Of a stretch of 64,000 nucleotides of DNA, positions 54,830 through 63,588 are shown in pieces. The notes below the pieces were generated by a model. It was not told the origin of the DNA. It worked only from the letters and a program-made list of their open reading frames with translations, and ran no database searches. Every line of letters begins with the position of its first letter. Positions within the stretch are counted from its first letter, which is position 1. The DNA lies in assembly GCA_005110385.1 (NCBI GenBank), contig DUDT01000014.1:248001-312000 (forward strand). Reading direction: 5' to 3'. Both the position numbers and the translations under genes were made by a program. The DNA comes from Candidatus Melainabacteria bacterium. GTDB taxonomy: Bacteria; Cyanobacteriota; Vampirovibrionia; LMEP-6097.

Positions 54830-54860
54830 AAAAAGCCTAGCTCTTTGCTAGGCTTTTTAT
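54830..54860 (+). terminator. Intrinsic terminator between precursor and enzyme genes
   Basis: Perfect hairpin AAAAAGCCTAGC / GCTAGGCTTTTT (54830-54841 and 54847-54858) with loop TCTTT and a T-run. Would limit read-through from the precursor gene into the modifying enzymes, as often seen in RiPP loci. Confidence 0.85.
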
Positions 54861-54865
54861 TTATA

Positions 54866-54905
54866 GGCTGACGCAAACGCAGAAATTGGAGTTCGGCAAT
54901 AGTGC
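54866..54905 (+). repeat. Dispersed element before hvfB
   Basis: GACGCAAACGCAGAAATTGG then AGTTCGGCAATAGTGC, ending 2 bases before the hvfB ATG. Confidence 0.85.
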
Positions 54906-54906
54906 T

Positions 54907-55815
54907 ATGTTTGAGAAAAATAAATTAAAAAATTATGGCTTAGGCTTAGGCTTAAGAACAGCAATTCAAAAGGAAACTCTGAATTATATTAAAGCCGAAA
55001 CGGCGGAAAGCTGTATCCAATGGCTAGAAATAGTAGCAGAGAATTATATCTATAAACCTAAAGCACAATTAGAGATACTGAAAGAGTTTATGGACAGAGG
55101 GAAGCCAATCATCCCTCATTCAGTTAACCTTAGTATAGGAACGGCTTATAAATCTTCTCCTAGAGAGAGTTATGATAGAAGACTCTTAGATGGTCTTAAA
55201 GATTTATTTAAACTTATTCAGCCACCTTGGTTTTCGGATCATGTTTCCTGCACTCGTATTAATGGATTTTATTTACAGGAGTTAATCCCTGTACCCTTTA
55301 TAAAAGAATCTGTGGACACGGTTGTTGATAATATTAAATTTTTAGAGGATGAGTTCCAGCTTCCTTTTCTCATTGAGAATCCTAGTTATTATTCGACTTT
55401 AATTAAGCCTGAAATGACAGAATCAGAATTTTTAAATGAAATTTTAGAGAAAGCTGACTGTGGGCTGCTTTTAGATGTTAATAATGTTTACGTGAATGCT
55501 CTTAATCACAGTTATAATGCGATGGAATTTTTAAATTCCCTAGATCTCTCCCGCACAGTGCAAGTACATATAGCTGGTCATTTAGAGGACTATCAAGCAC
55601 ATCTTAGTAAAAGACATCTTAAGATTCTTGATACTCATGGAGAAGTTATTAAAGAAGAGGTTTTCGCTCTGTTTAAATACCTTTTAGAAAAGACAGAGGT
55701 GAAAGCGGTGCTGCTAGAGCGTGATTCTAATTTCCCAGAGTTTAGTAATATTATCTCAGAACTAGCTCATGTTAAGCAGCTGATGAAAGAGTCATCGCTT
55801 ATTGTTAATAATTAG
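54907..55815 (+). CDS. hvfB: MNIO-family (DUF692) RiPP-modifying iron enzyme
   Basis: 302 residues of the multinuclear non-haem iron oxidative enzyme family (HvfB/BufB/MbnB). Ligand motifs: EIVAENYIYK, PHSVNLSIG (His), WFSDHVSC (Asp, His), PFLIENPSYY (Glu), LLLDVNNVYVNALNH, VQVHIAGHLE (two His) and VLLERDSNFPE. It would oxidise the Cys residues of the KCG precursor upstream. I start at ATG 54907; the frame is open from a TTG at 54886 that lies inside a dispersed-element copy, so the element has inserted directly before or at the start. Confidence 0.93.
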   Translation: MFEKNKLKNYGLGLGLRTAIQKETLNYIKAETAESCIQWLEIVAENYIYKPKAQLEILKEFMDRGKPIIPHSVNLSIGTAYKSSPRESYDRRLLDGLKDLFKLIQPPWFSDHVSCTRINGFYLQELIPVPFIKESVDTVVDNIKFLEDEFQLPFLIENPSYYSTLIKPEMTESEFLNEILEKADCGLLLDVNNVYVNALNHSYNAMEFLNSLDLSRTVQVHIAGHLEDYQAHLSKRHLKILDTHGEVIKEEVFALFKYLLEKTEVKAVLLERDSNFPEFSNIISELAHVKQLMKESSLIVNN

Positions 55816-55823
55816 AAAGGTGT

Positions 55824-56363
55824 TTGGTGGCAGGTGTGCAGAATTTAAGATTACAAAATATTCAAAATGAGATACTAAAATACTTTCAAGGAAAGAAGTT
55901 TAGCCCAGAGTTTTTAGAGGCAGCGGCTTTAGATGATCTAGCTATTTATAAAAGTCTGACTATTAGTGCTTTTGAGGAATATGTAGAAAATATTTTCCCA
56001 TATACTTATTTATTAATCCAAGATAGAGTCTCTGAAATCATTCAAGACTATCTTGAAAGGCATCTTAGTGTTTCTGCGGTTTATTATGAATCAGCGAGGG
56101 CTTTTCCTGAATTTATTAAAGGTGATTTTTTTCAAGATAAATATGATCCACCTAATTTCCTGTACGAATTAGCTTTAGTGGAGTGGATAGAGATAGAGTT
56201 AAGAAATTCATCTGAAAAGAAGCTTCAGCAGCTAAAGTTAAACTATCCTATAACTAAAATAAGATTATTAATGAAGGAATGTCCTGAAGAGATAGATGAA
56301 TTAAAGACGGCTGATGTGGATAAAGAGCCTGAAATTCTGGAAATTAGCCAAAAGAGTGCTTAA
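55824..56363 (+). CDS. hvfC: HvfC/DUF2063-like partner protein of the MNIO enzyme
   Basis: 179 residues: helical N-terminal domain of the DUF2063 kind (ISAFEEYVENIFPYTYLLIQ-like region at 45-70, FPEFIKGDFF, FLYELALVEWIEIELRN). In HvfC/MbnC-type proteins the C-terminal half forms the recognition domain for the precursor; here it is short, so it may be reduced. Alternative start GTG 55827. It follows hvfB by 8 bases and its end overlaps the convergent gene by 20 bases. Confidence 0.8.
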   Translation: MVAGVQNLRLQNIQNEILKYFQGKKFSPEFLEAAALDDLAIYKSLTISAFEEYVENIFPYTYLLIQDRVSEIIQDYLERHLSVSAVYYESARAFPEFIKGDFFQDKYDPPNFLYELALVEWIEIELRNSSEKKLQQLKLNYPITKIRLLMKECPEEIDELKTADVDKEPEILEISQKSA

Positions 56364-58632
56364 GCATAGCTTCTGGTCTGAGATGTAACGCTATAGGTTT
56401 TAAAGATTTAAATAAACTATCTTTACCACCAAGATGAACTCCTTTTTTTACATTATTAAGGTCTTTAAAGCTTGATAATCTTTCTATAACTTGTTTCGGC
56501 AGATCTTCTGTAAATAAATAAATTTTATTATTATCATAAAAAGCCACTCCTACAGGTAGTATGCAAATATCATCATCTGGATCGTCACAAATATTTCTAT
56601 TGCTTAAATGATCTTGAGTGCACTGTAGAACAGGGTCTGCCGGGCTGAAGCACATTATTTCATAGGGTTTGATTTCGCCAGTTTGCTTGTTCCGAAAAAT
56701 AAATATATTTTCATTAATATCAGGGTTGTTTGTCGTAATATGCGGGTATCTAGCTAGAGAGGGTGAATAATATTCTATTAAGTCAAAATTGGATAGAGGG
56801 TTATTTTTTGTAAGCTGTGTTATTAGCAGCTCTCTCATAATAACTTGCCTCTCTTTTCTTAAATCACTTCTAGCAGCGAAGGTTTTGGCGAATCCACCAT
56901 CAGCGTAACTTTTAAAACTGTTTACCTTGCGGAGTTTTTGCTCTATTTGTCGTAATTTTTTGAAATTATTAAAATATACACCGCGCTCTAACTCTGTCAC
57001 ATCAGGACCTAAAGTGCGTAGATCTATTCCTTTTCCTTGAGATTGAGCGATCCTATTCTTCACTTCATGGGGATTTATAGATAATTCAAGCTGGCTTATA
57101 GTTGCTGGAGACTTTAATTCACCGGACTGATACTTACCTTGAAGTTCATTGAAAGTAAATAGATATATTTTAGAATAAGGTGAATGTCTATCTTTTGATT
57201 TTTCTAAATCTGGCTTTAAGACAGCGAAGCCATCTTCATTTTCAATAAATTTAGGCGGATAATCTTTAAAAATTTCTTCTACCTTGATGAAAGGGCGCTC
57301 ACTATTATCATTTAATATTACTTTCGCGACAATCGCTGTTTGACCTTTATGTAAATTCTGAAAACGTGTGGCTTGATTGATTGTTAAGCTCCTAATGCTA
57401 GGATAATCAGTTTTTGAGGCCTTAATTTCGACAAAGATCTCAGGAGAGCTATTTCGTAAAAGTTGTAAGGGAGAAGAATTAGTTGTTGCTTTGTTTGTCT
57501 CGAGTTTTAAATCATAACGATGGCCAGGATTAGAACTCATCAGCTTAGTCTTCATGCCAAGATATTTAAATAAGGCTTCTACTATTCTTTCTCCTTGGTC
57601 ACCTGTTTTTTCTGGCAGAAAACTTTCAAACTGTGTTTTTAATTCCTTGAAATAAGCATTATCACTGATTGCTGTAATATCTTGAGCTTTACCCTTTAGC
57701 TCTAAGCTATATAAATTATTACTCACACTTGCCAACATTGATATTTTGGGATCTGTCTTTGAGATTGATTCTAGATAATCTTCTATTTGAAAATTTTCAC
57801 CTAAATCTCTCTGTGCATGAGTAGAGATTTTTAGAATAGGTGCATCTTTATAACGATGTTTAAGATCGGCGATACGTCGTTCTTTGATCATGGATTTAGT
57901 TTGTTTATGTCTAAGAGGATTGGATCTGTCTTGGAAATCAATAATCAATTTCAGTTTTTCTTTACCCAGGTTATAAACAAATAAATCAAAATCTGGATGG
58001 CTAATTTGTTCTAGTTTTTTAAATTTTTTAAAAAACTTACTGAGAATAAGTTCTATATGATTTGAGTAGTTTTTTTTATGTTCAGGGTAAAGAGTTTGGC
58101 TAGTCCCTATCTCTAATTTACTCTGAAGCATCGCTGCTCTATTATCTCTCTCTGTCACTGTCTTAGATTTTTCATTTAGAATTTTCAAGACATCGGTTAA
58201 CGAATCTACTTTAATAGGAATAGTTATAATTTTTTCTAGATCAGGGTAATGCTCAAAAATCCTATTAAGCATAGGATTTATGTCTGCTGTAATTTTATCG
58301 GCTTCTAAAGGTTGTTTATCCTTATCATTAATTAAAAAAATAACCCCATCATGGGATTTGTCACGCTTCACGAAATAAACGTGATCAAGTAACTGACTAT
58401 CTATTTTTAAAAATTCATCACTAGAAGCACTTTCCCCTGAAACATACTCAAATAGAAGATGTAAAGATGGTAATTTTAGTGAGTCTGGAATGCTTAAGTC
58501 TTGTTGGAAACGTCTAGGTTTTGTAGCTGATTGACTTTCAGGTAATCCAGTCGAATCGGGTCTAGATAACCTTATTATTCTCCGGGAAGGGTGCTGAGGA
58601 GGTGTAGAGAGGGGATTTATTCCAGAAGGCAT
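56344..58632 (-). CDS. Large orphan with a PD-(D/E)XK-like nuclease motif
   Basis: 762 residues from ATG 58632 (an in-frame TTG is at 58644). The first 50 residues are Pro/Ser/Arg-rich. Near the middle is the arrangement DQGERIVEALFKYLGMKTKL, YDLKLE (Asp374), then EIFVEIKASK (Glu402, Lys404), TINQATRFQNLHKG: a D...E-x-K core as in DUF3883/restriction-type nuclease domains. An earlier FDLFVYNL...LKLIIDFQD (about 215-235) could be a second, degraded copy. The C-terminal 250 residues match nothing. No signal peptide. It may be an effector or a defence protein; both are guesses. Confidence 0.7.
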   Translation of the reverse strand: MPSGINPLSTPPQHPSRRIIRLSRPDSTGLPESQSATKPRRFQQDLSIPDSLKLPSLHLLFEYVSGESASSDEFLKIDSQLLDHVYFVKRDKSHDGVIFLINDKDKQPLEADKITADINPMLNRIFEHYPDLEKIITIPIKVDSLTDVLKILNEKSKTVTERDNRAAMLQSKLEIGTSQTLYPEHKKNYSNHIELILSKFFKKFKKLEQISHPDFDLFVYNLGKEKLKLIIDFQDRSNPLRHKQTKSMIKERRIADLKHRYKDAPILKISTHAQRDLGENFQIEDYLESISKTDPKISMLASVSNNLYSLELKGKAQDITAISDNAYFKELKTQFESFLPEKTGDQGERIVEALFKYLGMKTKLMSSNPGHRYDLKLETNKATTNSSPLQLLRNSSPEIFVEIKASKTDYPSIRSLTINQATRFQNLHKGQTAIVAKVILNDNSERPFIKVEEIFKDYPPKFIENEDGFAVLKPDLEKSKDRHSPYSKIYLFTFNELQGKYQSGELKSPATISQLELSINPHEVKNRIAQSQGKGIDLRTLGPDVTELERGVYFNNFKKLRQIEQKLRKVNSFKSYADGGFAKTFAARSDLRKERQVIMRELLITQLTKNNPLSNFDLIEYYSPSLARYPHITTNNPDINENIFIFRNKQTGEIKPYEIMCFSPADPVLQCTQDHLSNRNICDDPDDDICILPVGVAFYDNNKIYLFTEDLPKQVIERLSSFKDLNNVKKGVHLGGKDSLFKSLKPIALHLRPEAMLKHSFG

Positions 58633-58732
58633 AACTCTAAGCAATCCATGCCTACAATTCTATACAAGATATGGAAATTCAATCTAAAACTTCCATCATC
58701 TTTTTGAAAAGATAAATGAAGTAAAACTCATC

Positions 58733-60115
58733 TCACTTACCAAGCATATGTCTTAGAGCTGATTCCAAGCTTGCAAAGCTAAATTTATAGTTAGTATCTG
58801 TTAAAACCCTAGGCTCCACTTTAGTACTAGAAAGTAAAAGTGCATCAGCCATTTCTCCTAAAGCTAATCTTAAAGCTAGGGCTGGGGCTGGAAAGATCGC
58901 AGGTCTATTTAATACTTTCGCAAGAATTTTAGTGAAATCAGCATTAGTAACTGGTTCTGGGCTAACTACATTAACTGCTCCTGAAATATTATCATTCATT
59001 AGGCTGTGGTGAATAGCACCGATAACATCATCTAAGGCAACCCAACTCATCCACTGTTTTCCGCTGCCAAGGATGCCACCGCCACCTAAAGAGAATAAAG
59101 GCAGCATTTTTCCTAAGGCTCCAGCTTTAGGATCTAAAACTATACCAAACCTAGCGTTTACGACTCTAATACCCTTCTCTTCTGCTCTTTTAGACTCTTT
59201 TTCCCAAGCAATGCAGGTATCTGAAAGAAAACCCGAACCAACTGGTGAATCTTCATTAAAACTTTCTACTTCGCTATGACCATAAAATCCAATTGCAGAA
59301 GCTGAAATTAAAACTTTTGGTGGATTGTTTAATTTTAATAACTGATCAACAAGAAATTTAGTTCCAGAAACTCTAGAGTCATAAATTTTCTGTTTTTGTT
59401 CTTTAGTCCAGCGTCCCTTTGCGATATTTTCTCCAGCTAGATGAACTACTGCATCAAAGCCTTCTAAGGCTTCCCTATTTATGAATCCAGCATCAGAAGA
59501 TGATTCCGATGGGTGCCAATATATTTGATTGTTTTCAGTAATATCATCTCTGGTTAATTTAAAAACTTGGTGACCACCAGAGCTTAAGAATTTAACTAAA
59601 GCGTCCCCCACTAAGCCACTAGCACCTGTTACAAGTATTTTCATCGTTGCTTTATCCTTATATTTATAATGTTTCTGAATATCGTTACTAATAACCTGTA
59701 ACCGAAAATTAAAAAGTTTCTTTAATTTCTTCATTGTATATGACTTGGAGAAGAAAGGATCACTCAAAATTAACTCAAAAGAAATATTCTCCACTAAAAG
59801 AGCATGGCTATCATTAATCGCCTGCATTTGATGAAGGTGTGTCCAAGACTTAAAAGGGCCGCTAAGCTGTGAGTCTTTAAACTGTTTACCCGGAATAACT
59901 TCGTGTATTTTCAGATTCCAGGGGAGAGTTAAAGGTCCTAGCTTGAGATCAAGTTCAACAAGGGCACCATCAAAGAGAAATTCAGGATGAGTCTTAATAT
60001 TAACCTTTTCCCAGTGTGGTAATAATCTTTCTAAAGCTCTAGGCATATTATGCCAGTTATATAAATAATTACAGTCACATGGGATTATGCTTGAGAACTC
60101 CACAGTATAAGCCAT
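58733..60115 (-). CDS. SRPBCC domain fused to TIGR01777-type SDR epimerase
   Basis: 460 residues. Residues 1-155 are a START/SRPBCC-like ligand-binding domain (SSIIPCDCNYLYNWHNMPRA, LEVDLKLGPLTLPWNL-like strand, GPFKSWTHLHQM). From 157 an extended short-chain dehydrogenase of the YfcH/TIGR01777 family: KILVTGASGLVGDALVKFL, DAVVHLAGENIAKGRWTKEQ, ISASAIGFYG, FGIVLDPKAGALGKMLPLF and VVSPEPVTNADFT. The same fusion is known in cyanobacteria and actinobacteria. Substrate unknown. Confidence 0.9.
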   Translation of the reverse strand: MAYTVEFSSIIPCDCNYLYNWHNMPRALERLLPHWEKVNIKTHPEFLFDGALVELDLKLGPLTLPWNLKIHEVIPGKQFKDSQLSGPFKSWTHLHQMQAINDSHALLVENISFELILSDPFFSKSYTMKKLKKLFNFRLQVISNDIQKHYKYKDKATMKILVTGASGLVGDALVKFLSSGGHQVFKLTRDDITENNQIYWHPSESSSDAGFINREALEGFDAVVHLAGENIAKGRWTKEQKQKIYDSRVSGTKFLVDQLLKLNNPPKVLISASAIGFYGHSEVESFNEDSPVGSGFLSDTCIAWEKESKRAEEKGIRVVNARFGIVLDPKAGALGKMLPLFSLGGGGILGSGKQWMSWVALDDVIGAIHHSLMNDNISGAVNVVSPEPVTNADFTKILAKVLNRPAIFPAPALALRLALGEMADALLLSSTKVEPRVLTDTNYKFSFASLESALRHMLGK

Positions 60116-60146
60116 GATAAACCTTTGTACAGAACTTTTTACTAAG

Positions 60147-60196
60147 CAAAAAAAGAGGCTAAAGCTAATCTGAAGAGATTAGATCAGCTTTAGCCA
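60147..60196 (-). terminator. Intrinsic terminator after the LOV-LytTR gene
   Basis: Hairpin GGCTAAAGCT...AGCTTTAGCC (60158-60167 and 60187-60196) with inner AATCT/AGATT pairing; read on the minus strand it is followed by TCTTTTTTTGC. It ends the light-sensor gene's transcript before the SDR gene. Confidence 0.75.
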
Positions 60197-60322
60197 AGCT
60201 GGTTTTGTGTATAGTAAAATTTTAAGCCTTAAAAGCTAATGAAAAGTTAACTCTTGTAAGATAAGCAGAAAGAGATGTATGAAATGCATTTGCGGAGTTT
60301 TTAGATTAGATAAAAGTTAGAG

Positions 60323-61090
60323 TTATTCAATCTGAAGGTCTTTAAGTATCGCTTTCGAGCCACTACGAGATGCTGTAATCTCTGCTTCTTTTTTATTTTT
60401 AAAAATCAAATCATAAGTCCCATCACCATTGGGAATCATATGCTCAATGTAATTAATATTAATCAAAGCACCTTTATTAGCTTTATAAAACTCAAATTCA
60501 GCTAGGCGTTTTTCTAATTTTTCTATAGTGAAATAAGTAGGGAAGCTTTTTTCTTCAGTGTGGATAACGACTTGGCGTTGATCACGCTCAACATAAACAA
60601 TCTGGCTTGGCATTAAAAACCGAATACTGCCTTCTTGGTAATCTTTAACAGCTATTTTACTAGTTTTATTTTTAGCAAGCTCTCGCTGAGCTATTTCTCT
60701 GCTTGTTACATCATTCTGAACCCCAACAAAATGCGTGACTACCCCTTCCGTATTTTTAATCGGGGAAATGTTTAGTTCGTTATAAAACATAGTCCCATCT
60801 TTTCTGTAATTTTTAAGAATTACTTGGCAGTCAGTACCAGATCTAATAGCATGCTTTAAAATCTCTAACTGAGGCTGCTCAGTGTCTTCACCTTGTAAAA
60901 ACCTACAGTTCAGTCCGATAATCTCTTCTCGGCTATAACCTGTAACTAGCTCAAAACCTTTATTAACATAGATAAGGGGGTTATCATTCTGTTGGTTATC
61001 ACTAATCACCACACCACAGCTCGTCGACTCTAAAGCAAAATGCTTAAGCTCCTCTGCGAGTTGATCATTAGCAGTGTTTTTAGCACCCAT
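60323..61090 (-). CDS. LOV-domain blue-light sensor with LytTR DNA-binding domain
   Basis: 255 residues. The PAS domain (about 14-135) is a true LOV domain: NPLIYVNKGFELVTGYSREE then GLNCRFLQGEDT with the photoactive Cys62, Arg63 and Gln66, KNYRKDGTMFYNELNISPI with the flavin-binding Asn residues, and FVGVQNDVT with the signalling Gln125. After a short coiled linker comes a LytTR domain (about 155-255: IVYVERDQRQVVIHTEE, YKANKGALININYIEHMIP). Blue light should form the flavin-Cys adduct and alter DNA binding. Target genes may include its divergent or nearby genes (lipoprotein, SDR, cruF); this is inferred. Confidence 0.94.
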   Translation of the reverse strand: MGAKNTANDQLAEELKHFALESTSCGVVISDNQQNDNPLIYVNKGFELVTGYSREEIIGLNCRFLQGEDTEQPQLEILKHAIRSGTDCQVILKNYRKDGTMFYNELNISPIKNTEGVVTHFVGVQNDVTSREIAQRELAKNKTSKIAVKDYQEGSIRFLMPSQIVYVERDQRQVVIHTEEKSFPTYFTIEKLEKRLAEFEFYKANKGALININYIEHMIPNGDGTYDLIFKNKKEAEITASRSGSKAILKDLQIE

Positions 61091-61161
61091 CTGAGTGTTG
61101 ATTTTAGCAGAAATAGAGGTGATGTATTGGTCTCTTATTTTAGAATGATAAAATAAACCTT

Positions 61162-61698
61162 ATGTTCATTAGACTTCTCTGCCTAGTCTTCATTTTGAGT
61201 TCTTGCTCTTTTGTAAACCCGAAGAGTCCTTCGCGGAAAATGCATTTTAAATTACCGAAAGATTATAAACAGATAAACTCTAGCTCTAAAAAAGATGGTT
61301 CTTTCGTTAAAGAATTTATCCCGAAATCAGAAGATCCACAAAACTGGAATAATATGATCCGTTACGTTTATCAGCCTACGAAAACAGAGATCTATGAGCA
61401 GTTTAAAGAAATGGCTGATGTAATAGGGAAGGTCTGTGAAGAGCCTTTTGTGCCTAAACCATTTACTGGTAAATTTAGTGGGGCAGAGGCTTTAAATGCT
61501 CTTACCGCTTGCGGTAAGCATCCTAATACTCAGCGTGGTGAAATCAGTCAGTATCTTATGGTTCAAGATACTGATGGCATACATAGTGTGCAGAAAACAG
61601 TTCGCATTGAGCCTTTCAAGGAAAAAGAAGCTAATGCTGTAATTACAGAAAATCTGAAAACCTGGAATGATTTTTTTCAGACTTTAAAATTTAAATAA
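61162..61698 (+). CDS. Orphan lipoprotein
   Basis: 178 residues with a lipoprotein signal FIRLLCLVFILSSC (Cys15) and the mature start SFVNPKSPS. The body resembles no family; two cysteines (EVCEEP-like VCEE and TACGK) may pair. Serine at +2 after the Cys favours the outer membrane by the enterobacterial rule. Divergent from the LOV-LytTR gene with 71 bases between starts, which makes shared light control thinkable. Converges on cruF with 4 bases between stops. Confidence 0.75.
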   Translation: MFIRLLCLVFILSSCSFVNPKSPSRKMHFKLPKDYKQINSSSKKDGSFVKEFIPKSEDPQNWNNMIRYVYQPTKTEIYEQFKEMADVIGKVCEEPFVPKPFTGKFSGAEALNALTACGKHPNTQRGEISQYLMVQDTDGIHSVQKTVRIEPFKEKEANAVITENLKTWNDFFQTLKFK

Positions 61699-61702
61699 TG
61701 GC

Positions 61703-62389
61703 TTATAAAAAATAGAAAAACATAATTAAAATTACTAAATAGCTGAAAGCTACACTAAATGAGCTTCTTGGGCTCTTAGCTAAGCTTAGGATTAAGCTAG
61801 AGAAAAAACCAATTAATAGCCATGCTACATAATTATTCATCGGAATAACATTATTAAACCAGTGCCAGTAATCAAGCTCGGCAGCATGAGGCTCAATTAG
61901 ATAATCGATTAGAAGCATAAGAGCAGCGACTAGAAATGCTTTAAGCGCAGCCTTAGGGAACTGCTCGCGAATTCCATTTTTTGCGTTTTCGTCATCCCTG
62001 AAAGCCTTTAAAGGAAGGTTTTCTAGGAATTTAGTGATAATTTCTTGGCTTGCGTGTAATAGTAGAAGCCAGTTCAGACCAATAATAAGAGGAATCTGAA
62101 AAACTTTAATACCTAATGTCTCGGCGTAGAAATAAGTACCGAAAGGCCACCCAGAGTATACTCCTAACCACTCTACTCCATAAAAGCTTAGATATAAAGC
62201 TAAATAAAGCCCATAGGGTATTTTTTCATTGAAGAATATTATGAACGCTGAGATTAGAAGATTTATAGATGATAGGCTTAGGAAAAAAAGGCGATAGCCT
62301 GAATTAATACCTAAAAAACCAATTAGGTGAATCAATACTAAGAGAATTATTTTGCTAGAGTTTAAATTTAATTTCTTGACACTAATCAT
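61703..62389 (-). CDS. cruF: Carotenoid 1,2-hydratase-like membrane protein (CruF family, DUF422)
   Basis: 228-residue membrane protein with the CruF/bisanhydrobacterioruberin hydratase signature: YGVEWLGVYSGWPFGTYFYA followed by ETLG, FQIPLIIGLNWLLLLHA, and DYLIEPHAAELDYWHW...IPMNNYVAWLLIGF. It would hydrate an acyclic carotenoid end group. A loop (RDDENAKNGIREQFPKAA) is encoded in frame by a dispersed-element copy. Coupled to the surA-like gene by TAATG. No other carotenoid gene is within the window apart from the prenyl synthase at 38.8 kb. Confidence 0.88.
   Translation of the reverse strand: MISVKKLNLNSSKIILLVLIHLIGFLGINSGYRLFFLSLSSINLLISAFIIFFNEKIPYGLYLALYLSFYGVEWLGVYSGWPFGTYFYAETLGIKVFQIPLIIGLNWLLLLHASQEIITKFLENLPLKAFRDDENAKNGIREQFPKAALKAFLVAALMLLIDYLIEPHAAELDYWHWFNNVIPMNNYVAWLLIGFFSSLILSLAKSPRSSFSVAFSYLVILIMFFYFL
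61945..62000 (-). repeat. Dispersed element in frame in cruF
   Basis: Minus strand GATGACGAAAACGCAAAAAA then TGGAATTCGCGAGCAGTTCC and CTAAGGC; encodes DDENAKNGIREQFPKA. Confidence 0.85.
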
Positions 62390-63588
62390 TAAAGTTCATC
62401 TCTAATTAAAGTTACGTACTTGGCTTGAATATCTTGAAAAATGCTAGGAGACAGCTGTTCTAAAGTTTGGTCAGAGTTACGTTCAATCTTTTTTAACTGT
62501 AAAATATGGTAGCCGTAATCTGAACTGATGATATTACTGATCTGTAAAGGCTTTCTTAGTTTCATGACACCATCGCTAATATTTTTAGCATAGAAGTTAT
62601 CTAAATTATTTACTGGAATAACCATGTCAAAGACTACTAGGTCTTTAAATAAATCCTTAACTACTCTGTAATTAGGTTCTCGTATTAAAATTTTCTTTAA
62701 GTAAGAAATCTTTTCTATAGCAGATTCTGCTTCCTTATCTATGTAGAACTGTCTAAAATAGTAATTCTCATGTGCTGCTAAATTATTTTTCTTGATATTT
62801 AAATACTCTTCTTGAACTTTAGCTTGGATTTTCTTTTTAAACACTGGATCTGCGTTGAAGCGCTTTAAAAAAATTTTCTCGGCAAGGCTATCTTTAACTA
62901 ATTCAGATTTAGTATAAAAGACTAAATCCTCTAAATCTAAATCATAGCTCAGAAGCCGGTCTTTAAAAGCCTGTTTACCTCCAAGTTTGGTTTCGTAGAG
63001 ATAAAGTTTCTCTAAAATCATGGTGTCATCAGGAATAACAGCTAATTTATTTGCCTTATTTAAGATTTTAAGGCGTTTATTATAATCGTTTACTATTCTA
63101 GGTTTTACTTCTAAATCGAAGTATTTTATGAAAACTAAGCGTTCATAAAAATCCTTCTGTAGCTCTTCTAATCGTATATCCTTGGTTCTTAAATATTCAT
63201 CTAGCTGAGCCTGGCTATGAAAATTATTTACTAAATACTCCTTCCAAGCTGCCCTTAAGACTTCTGGGCTTACTGAAATATTCTTTAGTCGACAGTAGTT
63301 AAATATTTCATTTTTAATTTCCTTTGCCTGAGGGGATTGCTCACCATCTTTAGCAGCTCCTGGTGAATTTGGAAAAAGTTTTTTCATGCAGAAATTCTGG
63401 TAGGCTATGACTATTCTGTTAAGCTTTACTTGATTTAAAGTTAGAGACTGTTTTGTTAATGCTGCGTTTTGCAGTAAATTGCGGTCATTTGCGCTTACTT
63501 CAGCGATAGTTACTAAAACTGATACTGATAACGAAAAAAAAACTATATAGAAATTTTTTTTTAGAACAGCTCTTATAATTCTTGTCAT
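62389..63588 (-). CDS. SurA-like periplasmic peptidyl-prolyl isomerase / chaperone
   Basis: 399 residues: signal peptide (YIVFFSLSVSVLVTIAEVSA), a SurA-N-like helical chaperone domain (SVSPEVLRAAWKEYLVNNF, LRTKDIRLEELQKDFYERLV), and a C-terminal parvulin domain whose typical end KLRKPLQISNIISSDYGYHI-LQLKKIE is clear. Near residue 75 a loop GAAKDGEQSPQAKE looks like a degenerate dispersed-element product. Helps outer-membrane proteins fold. Upstream of and coupled to cruF. Confidence 0.85.
   Translation of the reverse strand: MTRIIRAVLKKNFYIVFFSLSVSVLVTIAEVSANDRNLLQNAALTKQSLTLNQVKLNRIVIAYQNFCMKKLFPNSPGAAKDGEQSPQAKEIKNEIFNYCRLKNISVSPEVLRAAWKEYLVNNFHSQAQLDEYLRTKDIRLEELQKDFYERLVFIKYFDLEVKPRIVNDYNKRLKILNKANKLAVIPDDTMILEKLYLYETKLGGKQAFKDRLLSYDLDLEDLVFYTKSELVKDSLAEKIFLKRFNADPVFKKKIQAKVQEEYLNIKKNNLAAHENYYFRQFYIDKEAESAIEKISYLKKILIREPNYRVVKDLFKDLVVFDMVIPVNNLDNFYAKNISDGVMKLRKPLQISNIISSDYGYHILQLKKIERNSDQTLEQLSPSIFQDIQAKYVTLIRDEL
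63328..63370 (-). repeat. Degenerate dispersed element in the surA-like gene
   Basis: Only the second half is clear (GATGGTGAGCAATCCCCTCA on the minus strand), giving KDGEQSPQ like the copies in the glycosyltransferase and hemC. Confidence 0.4.
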
